The translations under genes and the position numbers were made by a program. Shown here piece after piece: positions 58,396 through 64,000 of a stretch of 64,000 nt of DNA. Each line of letters begins with the position of its first letter. Position 1 is the first letter of the stretch. The stretch lies in NCBI GenBank assembly GCA_943842625.1, contig CALTCK010000001.1, positions 186,001 through 250,000 on the forward strand, read 5' to 3'. This DNA comes from an uncultured Flavobacteriaceae bacterium (GTDB lineage: Bacteria > Bacteroidota > Bacteroidia > Flavobacteriales > Flavobacteriaceae). The notes beneath the pieces are model-generated. The model worked only from the letters and a program-made list of their open reading frames with translations, did not search any database and was not told the DNA's origin.

Positions 58396-59160
58396 TTATA
58401 TCCCAAAAACATCCTTTGAGTTTTGTGTGGTGATTATTGAAATTTCTTCCTCGCTTAATTGGTATATTTCAGCTAATTTTTTACATATAAGAGGTAGATA
58501 ACTGCTCTCGTTTCTTTTTCCGCGATAAGGAACAGGTGAAAGATAAGGCGAGTCTGTTTCTAGTACAATATTTTTTATATCAATTTTATTTAAAAAAGTA
58601 TCAATTTTACCATTTTTAAAAGTCACTACACCTCCTATTCCAAGTTTCATATTAAATGATATTGCTCTATTTGCTTGTTCTTCGGTTCCAGTAAAGCAAT
58701 GAAAAATCCCAAATAAATCGTCATCATTTTCCGATTCTAAAATTTTAAATATTTCATCAAATGCATCTCTACAATGAATTACAATTGGTAACTTATACTT
58801 TTTAGCGAGTTGAATTTGTGTTTTAAATGCTATTTTTTGATTTTCTAAGTTGCTTTTATCCCAAAATAAGTCTATTCCAATCTCTCCAACTGCAAAAAAT
58901 TGTCTTTTTGAAAACTGTTTTTTTACATGTTCTAATTCTTGTTTGAAATTAGATTTTACAGAGGTTGGATGAAGACCCATCATCAAAAAAACATTTTCTG
59001 GATATTGTTTTTCAAGCAAGTACATAGCCTCAGTAGTTGCTGAATCAATGGCGGGAATAAAAAGTCTTTTAACACCTGAATCAAAAGTTCTTTGCATCAC
59101 CAATGAAAGATCTTCATTAAAATGTTCGCTGTATAGATGAGTATGTGTGTCTGTTAACAT
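58396..59160 (-). CDS. tatD: TatD-family metal-dependent hydrolase
   Basis: LTDTHTHLYSEHF; AVGEIGIDLFWDKSN; PIVIHCRDAFDE; LETDSPYLSPVPYRGKRNES. Confidence 0.92.
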   Translation of the reverse strand: MLTDTHTHLYSEHFNEDLSLVMQRTFDSGVKRLFIPAIDSATTEAMYLLEKQYPENVFLMMGLHPTSVKSNFKQELEHVKKQFSKRQFFAVGEIGIDLFWDKSNLENQKIAFKTQIQLAKKYKLPIVIHCRDAFDEIFKILESENDDDLFGIFHCFTGTEEQANRAISFNMKLGIGGVVTFKNGKIDTFLNKIDIKNIVLETDSPYLSPVPYRGKRNESSYLPLICKKLAEIYQLSEEEISIITTQNSKDVFGI

Positions 59161-59226
59161 TATTTACAAAATTACAAGATTGATTTAAATGATAAATCAT
59201 ATGTTCATTATATTTACTAAAAAAAA

Positions 59227-59664
59227 TTGATTCAACTTAGAAATTTTCTGGAACAAAAAGGATTTTACCGCATTATACTTAAAAGATTAAAGTCAGGACA
59301 CTATACATTTAGGGCAAAAGTAAATAATGTTTCTGGTGTTTTTATTTTAGATACAGGAGCCTCTAACAGTTGTATTGGGTTTTTTTATGATTCATATTTT
59401 AATTTAAATAATGAAGAAAGTGAGATTAAAGCAGCAGGAGCTGGCGCCTTAAATATGGAAACAGCACTTGCAAAAAATAATTTGTTAGTAATTGGGAATT
59501 GGAAATTAAAAAAAATGGATTTTATTCTTATGGATCTTTCTCATGTAAATGAAGCGCTTAAGGAATCAAATGAATTGCCAATTCATGGAATTATTGGCGC
59601 TGATTTTTTAAAACAAACCAGAGGTGTGATTGACTATGGGAAAAATTGTTTTTATATTATTTAG
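59227..59664 (+). CDS. Retropepsin-like aspartyl protease-fold protein
   Basis: GVFILDTGASNSCIGFF and HGIIGADFLKQTRGVIDYG. TTG start. Confidence 0.78.
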   Translation: MIQLRNFLEQKGFYRIILKRLKSGHYTFRAKVNNVSGVFILDTGASNSCIGFFYDSYFNLNNEESEIKAAGAGALNMETALAKNNLLVIGNWKLKKMDFILMDLSHVNEALKESNELPIHGIIGADFLKQTRGVIDYGKNCFYII

Positions 59665-59674
59665 ATTGATTTAA

Positions 59675-60886
59675 CTATAATTCTAAAGCTTTTTTAATTT
59701 CGTTATTCATCAATAATTCTGATGGGTTTTCTAAAGCTTCTTTTACAGCCACCAAAAATCCTACAGACTCTCTTCCATCAATAATTCTGTGATCGTAAGA
59801 TAAAGCTACATACATTATTGGACGAATTTCAACTTTACCATCAATTGCAACCGGTCTCTCAACGATATTATGCATTCCTAAAATACCGCTTTGTGGTGGG
59901 TTGATAATTGGAGTAGATAACATAGATCCAAAAACACCTCCGTTAGTAATTGTAAAAGTCCCTCCTGTCATATCATCAACGGTAATACTTCCTTCCCTAG
60001 CTAAGATTGCTAAACGTTTAACTTCAGATTCAACCCCCCTAAATGATAGATTTTCTGCATTTCTAATTACAGGCACCATTAATCCCTTTGGACCAGAGAC
60101 TGCTATTGAAATATCTTTGAAATCATGCTTTATTTGAAAGTCTCCATCAATCATTGAGTTGACATCGGGATATAGTTCTAAGGCCCTGACTACAGCCAAC
60201 GTGAAAAATGACATAAAACCTAATCCAACACCATGTTTATTTTTAAATTCTTCTTTATATTTTTTTCTGAGTGCGAATATTGGTGACATATCTACCTCAT
60301 TAAAGGTAGTTAACATTGCGGTCTCGTTTTTAACAGTTACTAATCTTTCAGCTACTTTACGTCGTAGCATCGATAATTTTTTACGACTGGTCTCTGTTAA
60401 TCTATCTCCTTTTGTCCCCATCGATGGAGTGGCTTTCACAGCGTCATCTTTAGTGATTCTACCATCTTTTCCTGTTCCTTTTATCATTGAAGGAACTATG
60501 TTTTTTTCAGCTAATATTTTTTTAGCAGCAGGAGATGCTGTTCCAGTAGCATAGGTTTCTTTTTTAGTTTCTTGCTTTTCAGGTTGTGACTTATTTTCGG
60601 TGGGAGGAGCACTTTTTTCAGACGCTTCATTAATTCCTTCTGGCTTCTGAGCATCCGTATCGATTAAACAAACAACAGCACCAACAGCAACGGCATCTCC
60701 CTCTTCAGCTTTAAGTGTTATTATTCCACTAGCTTCAGCTGGTAATTCTAAAGTTGCTTTATCACTGTCAACCTCAGCAATTGCCTGATCTTTTTCTACC
60801 CAGTCTCCATCAGACACTAACCATTCTGCGATTTCTACTTCTGTAATTGATTCTCCTGGTGAAGGAACTTTCATCTCTAAACTCAT
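59675..60886 (-). CDS. sucB: 2-oxoglutarate dehydrogenase E2 (dihydrolipoyl succinyltransferase)
   Basis: Lipoyl [15 protein letters not shown]; catalytic [16 protein letters not shown]; next to E1. Confidence 0.95.
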   Translation of the reverse strand: MSLEMKVPSPGESITEVEIAEWLVSDGDWVEKDQAIAEVDSDKATLELPAEASGIITLKAEEGDAVAVGAVVCLIDTDAQKPEGINEASEKSAPPTENKSQPEKQETKKETYATGTASPAAKKILAEKNIVPSMIKGTGKDGRITKDDAVKATPSMGTKGDRLTETSRKKLSMLRRKVAERLVTVKNETAMLTTFNEVDMSPIFALRKKYKEEFKNKHGVGLGFMSFFTLAVVRALELYPDVNSMIDGDFQIKHDFKDISIAVSGPKGLMVPVIRNAENLSFRGVESEVKRLAILAREGSITVDDMTGGTFTITNGGVFGSMLSTPIINPPQSGILGMHNIVERPVAIDGKVEIRPIMYVALSYDHRIIDGRESVGFLVAVKEALENPSELLMNNEIKKALEL

Positions 60887-60901
60887 AATATTTTTCTCTT
60901 A

Positions 60902-63661
60902 TTAAGTATTGGATATTTTTTTATTGTCAAAAACACTATTAATTACGGCATCATGCCTTAATTTAAATCTTGTTGGACTCCCCGATGCCGGAGTAGCATA
61001 TATTTTTCGACTGCATACTCTAAAATGTTTTGCTTCGTCAAAATGTAATAATATGTGTGTATAAGCTCCCATATTTTTTGGTTCTTCTTGAGCCCAAACT
61101 AAATCATCTGCATTTTTATATTTTTTAATAATGGATTGCAATTCGTTACCAGGTAAAGGAAACAACTGTTCGACTCTAATCAAAGCTACATCATCTCTTT
61201 TTAATTGTTCTTTCTTTTCTAATAAATCGTAATAAAACTTACCAGTAACAAACACTACTGTTTTAATTTTTTTAATTTCTGCAGTTGTATCATCAATTAC
61301 CATTTGGAAACTACCATTTGCAAATTCTTCTTTTGTGGAAAGAACCTTTGGATGTCTTAATAAACTTTTTGGTGTAAAAACAATCAAAGGTTTGCGATAG
61401 TTTACCTTCATTTGTCTTCGCAAAAGATGAAATAAATTAGCTGGTGTTGTACAATCTACAACGAACATATTATCTCTTGCGCAAAGTTGGAGGTATCTTT
61501 CCATCCTTGCCGAAGAGTGTTCAGCTCCTTGTCCTTCATAACCATGAGGCAATAACATTACCAATCCATTTTGTAAATCCCATTTATCTTCAGCGGCCGA
61601 GATATATTGATCAATCATGATTTGTGCGCCATTGCTAAAGTCTCCGAATTGAGCTTCCCAAATCGTTAGAGTGTTAGGACTTGCCATAGCGTATCCATAA
61701 TCAAAACCTACTACACCATATTCAGAAAGTAAGGAATTATAAATATAAAAATCTCCTTGATCACCTTTTAAGTTATTTAATAAAACAATTTCTTCTTCAC
61801 TATCCTCAACCTTGACAACCGCATGTCGATGAGAAAAGGTACCTCTTTCTACGTCTTGTCCACTAATTCTAACGTGGTAACCTTCTTTTAAAAGTGTTCC
61901 ATAAGCAAGGGTTTCAGCCATCGCCCAATCTAGGGCATTGGTATCAAAATACATTTTATGGCGAGTTGCAATAAGTCTTTCTATTTTTTTTAGAAAACTT
62001 TTGTTAGAGGGTAATTTAGAAATTGTTTCTGCAATCTCTGTAAGTTGGTCTAATGGAAAAGTTGTGTCAACAGGTTGCATCATTTTCTTTTCTTGGGCAT
62101 GATGAAATCCTTTCCACTCATCTTTCATTATTGCAGTAATAACTGCTTTATTCTCCTTACGAGAATCTTCTAGATCTTCATTCAATTTATTTTTATACTC
62201 TGCTTCAAGTATTTTAATATGTCCAGCTTCAATTACCCCTTCTTTTTTTAGTTTATCAGCATAAATATCTCTTGAATTTAAATGTTTAGAAATTGCTTTG
62301 TACAACTTAGGTTGGGTAAATCGGGGCTCATCTCCCTCATTGTGCCCATATTTTCTATAGCCTAATAAATCAATAAATACGTCTTTTCCAAACTTCATTC
62401 TGTACTCTAAAGCGAATGTTGTAGCATGGACTACTGCTTCTGCATCATCTGCATTTACGTGTAATACAGGAGATAAAGTAACTTTCCCCACATCTGTACA
62501 ATAGGTGGATGATCGAGCGTCTAAATAGTTGGTTGTAAATCCTATTTGATTGTTTACTACTATGTGAATGGTTCCACCTGTTTTGTATCCATCAAGTGAG
62601 GCCATTTGCACTAATTCATAAACCAAACCTTGACCTGCAATTGCTGCATCTCCATGAACTATGATAGGTAAAACTTTTTCTATATTGTCTTTATAATGTT
62701 TGTCTTGTTTAGCTCTTACGATACCTTCAACAACTGCTCCAACTGTTTCTAAATGAGATGGATTAGGAGCAATATTTAAATTAATTTCATTACCATGGTT
62801 TAATTTTCTTTTAGAAGTCCAACCTAGATGATATTTAACATCCCCATCAAAAATATCTTGTTCATAATCTTTACCATCAAATTCACTAAAGATATCTTTA
62901 GCACTCTTTCCAAATATATTGGTTAAGGTGTTTAATCGTCCTCTGTGAGCCATCCCCATAACAAATTCCTTAACTCCCTTATCTGCTGCAATTTTTATAA
63001 GAATATCTAACGCAGGAATTAAACTTTCACCACCCTCAAGAGAAAATCTTTTTTGACCTACATATTTAGTGTGAAGAAAACTTTCAAAAGAAACTGCATC
63101 GTTTAATTTTTTTAAAATAAATTTCTTTTGATCTGGCGAGTAATTAGGTTGATTGGAATTTACATGTAATTTTTCTTGAATCCACTTTCGTTCTTCAGGT
63201 TGACGAATATACATATATTCAACTCCAATTGAATTGCAGTAAATAGAATGTAAATTTTTAATAATATCTTCTAAAGACGCTTCTCCAATTCCAACAATTT
63301 CTCCAGCTTTAAAGACTGTTTTTAAATCAGACGTTGACAAGCCAAAATTTTCAAGATCCAATGTTGGAGAGTACGTTCTTCTATTTCTAACTGGATTTGT
63401 TTTTGTGAACAAGTGCCCTCTGGTACGGTAAGCATCAATTAATTTAATTACTTGAAATTCTTTATAAACATTAGCGCAAATAAGTTCCTCGTCCTGGGCT
63501 AAACCCAACGATTCATTTGAACCATTTTCAATACCAAAATCAAAACCTTGAAAAAAAGACCTCCAACTAGGCTCTACCTCGTCTGGAGTGTTTATATACT
63601 TATCGTAAAGTTCTGCGATAATTGTTGGGTGGACCGCGTTAAGAAATGAATATTTATCCAT
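60902..63661 (-). CDS. sucA: 2-oxoglutarate dehydrogenase E1
   Basis: MGMAHRGRLNTLTNIFGKSAKDIFSEF; HGDAAIAGQGLVYE; LLPHGYEGQGAEHSSARMERYLQLCA. Confidence 0.97.
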   Translation of the reverse strand: MDKYSFLNAVHPTIIAELYDKYINTPDEVEPSWRSFFQGFDFGIENGSNESLGLAQDEELICANVYKEFQVIKLIDAYRTRGHLFTKTNPVRNRRTYSPTLDLENFGLSTSDLKTVFKAGEIVGIGEASLEDIIKNLHSIYCNSIGVEYMYIRQPEERKWIQEKLHVNSNQPNYSPDQKKFILKKLNDAVSFESFLHTKYVGQKRFSLEGGESLIPALDILIKIAADKGVKEFVMGMAHRGRLNTLTNIFGKSAKDIFSEFDGKDYEQDIFDGDVKYHLGWTSKRKLNHGNEINLNIAPNPSHLETVGAVVEGIVRAKQDKHYKDNIEKVLPIIVHGDAAIAGQGLVYELVQMASLDGYKTGGTIHIVVNNQIGFTTNYLDARSSTYCTDVGKVTLSPVLHVNADDAEAVVHATTFALEYRMKFGKDVFIDLLGYRKYGHNEGDEPRFTQPKLYKAISKHLNSRDIYADKLKKEGVIEAGHIKILEAEYKNKLNEDLEDSRKENKAVITAIMKDEWKGFHHAQEKKMMQPVDTTFPLDQLTEIAETISKLPSNKSFLKKIERLIATRHKMYFDTNALDWAMAETLAYGTLLKEGYHVRISGQDVERGTFSHRHAVVKVEDSEEEIVLLNNLKGDQGDFYIYNSLLSEYGVVGFDYGYAMASPNTLTIWEAQFGDFSNGAQIMIDQYISAAEDKWDLQNGLVMLLPHGYEGQGAEHSSARMERYLQLCARDNMFVVDCTTPANLFHLLRRQMKVNYRKPLIVFTPKSLLRHPKVLSTKEEFANGSFQMVIDDTTAEIKKIKTVVFVTGKFYYDLLEKKEQLKRDDVALIRVEQLFPLPGNELQSIIKKYKNADDLVWAQEEPKNMGAYTHILLHFDEAKHFRVCSRKIYATPASGSPTRFKLRHDAVINSVFDNKKISNT

Positions 63662-63776
63662 AGTTGGATTTTAGTAATCTATATTGATTGAAAACGGTGC
63701 AAAAATACAATAATTACAATTAATTTATTCTTAATTTTTATATATTTAGATAGTTACAACACTAAATAATCTAATT

Positions 63777-64000
63777 ATGAAAAAATATTTTACATTGATA
63801 CTCTTGTTAATTTGTTTTTCTTGTTTTAATGGCTATGGGCAGGAAGAAATTAAAAACATACAATCAAATTTTTGGAAACAAGTTCAAATTGGAGGAGGTA
63901 TTGGCTTAAGTTTTAATAATAATTTTTTTAGCGGCTCGCTTTCACCAAGCGGCGTATACAGATTCAATGAGAGGTTTGCGACAGGTGTTGGTTTAAGTGT
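63777..64000 (+). CDS. Secreted/outer-membrane beta-barrel protein, N-terminal fragment (runs off window)
   Basis: Signal peptide MKKYFTLILLLICFSCFNGYGQ then VQIGGGIGLSFNNNFFSGSLSPSGVYRFNERFATGVGLS. Confidence 0.65.
   Translation, partial: MKKYFTLILLLICFSCFNGYGQEEIKNIQSNFWKQVQIGGGIGLSFNNNFFSGSLSPSGVYRFNERFATGVGLS

Noticed and set aside
63690-63712. Candidate sucA promoter (TATTTTTG on the minus strand)
   Set aside because: A -7-like motif is present but no TTG at suitable spacing; too degenerate to list as a feature.
1-64000. CRISPR array, rRNA operon, transposase, integrase or prophage genes
   Set aside because: No regularly spaced direct repeats, rRNA segments or mobile-element proteins seen in reading the window and ORF list.

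Overview
AT-rich chromosomal window that looks like a Flavobacteriia/Bacteroidota genome, based on the gene families, the TTG-N19/23-TAnnTTTG promoters and the gene order. Most of it is housekeeping: partial ruvB; an alternative complex III operon (actABCDEF) with coxB-coxA; rimP-nusA-infB; a DUF2723/TMEM260-type membrane protein; polA; a GH92 glycosidase and a glycosylasparaginase; rplM-rpsI, rpsB-tsf-pyrH-frr; asnS; rpoN; an ExbB/ExbD operon; tatD; sucB-sucA; tRNA-Gln(TTG) and tRNA-Ser(GGA). The accessory part is about 23.0-36.1 kb. It holds three B12-binding-type radical SAM proteins (one split by a frameshift), two SAM methyltransferases, two sulfotransferase-fold proteins, a flippase, a GT87-like GT-C protein, a DPM-like GT2, a single-CxxCH lipoprotein and a minimal nucleotidyltransferase. 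The best candidate for an undescribed system is the six-gene overlapping operon at 29680-36069. Three genes (infB, tsf and one radical SAM gene) each carry an apparent single extra base. Sequencing error is the default explanation, but the consistent +1 direction is worth checking. The rpsB, rimP and rplM 5' regions contain hairpins that look like candidate attenuators or leader RNAs. No CRISPR, rRNA or transposon was found. All family calls come from reading motifs by eye, not from database searches.
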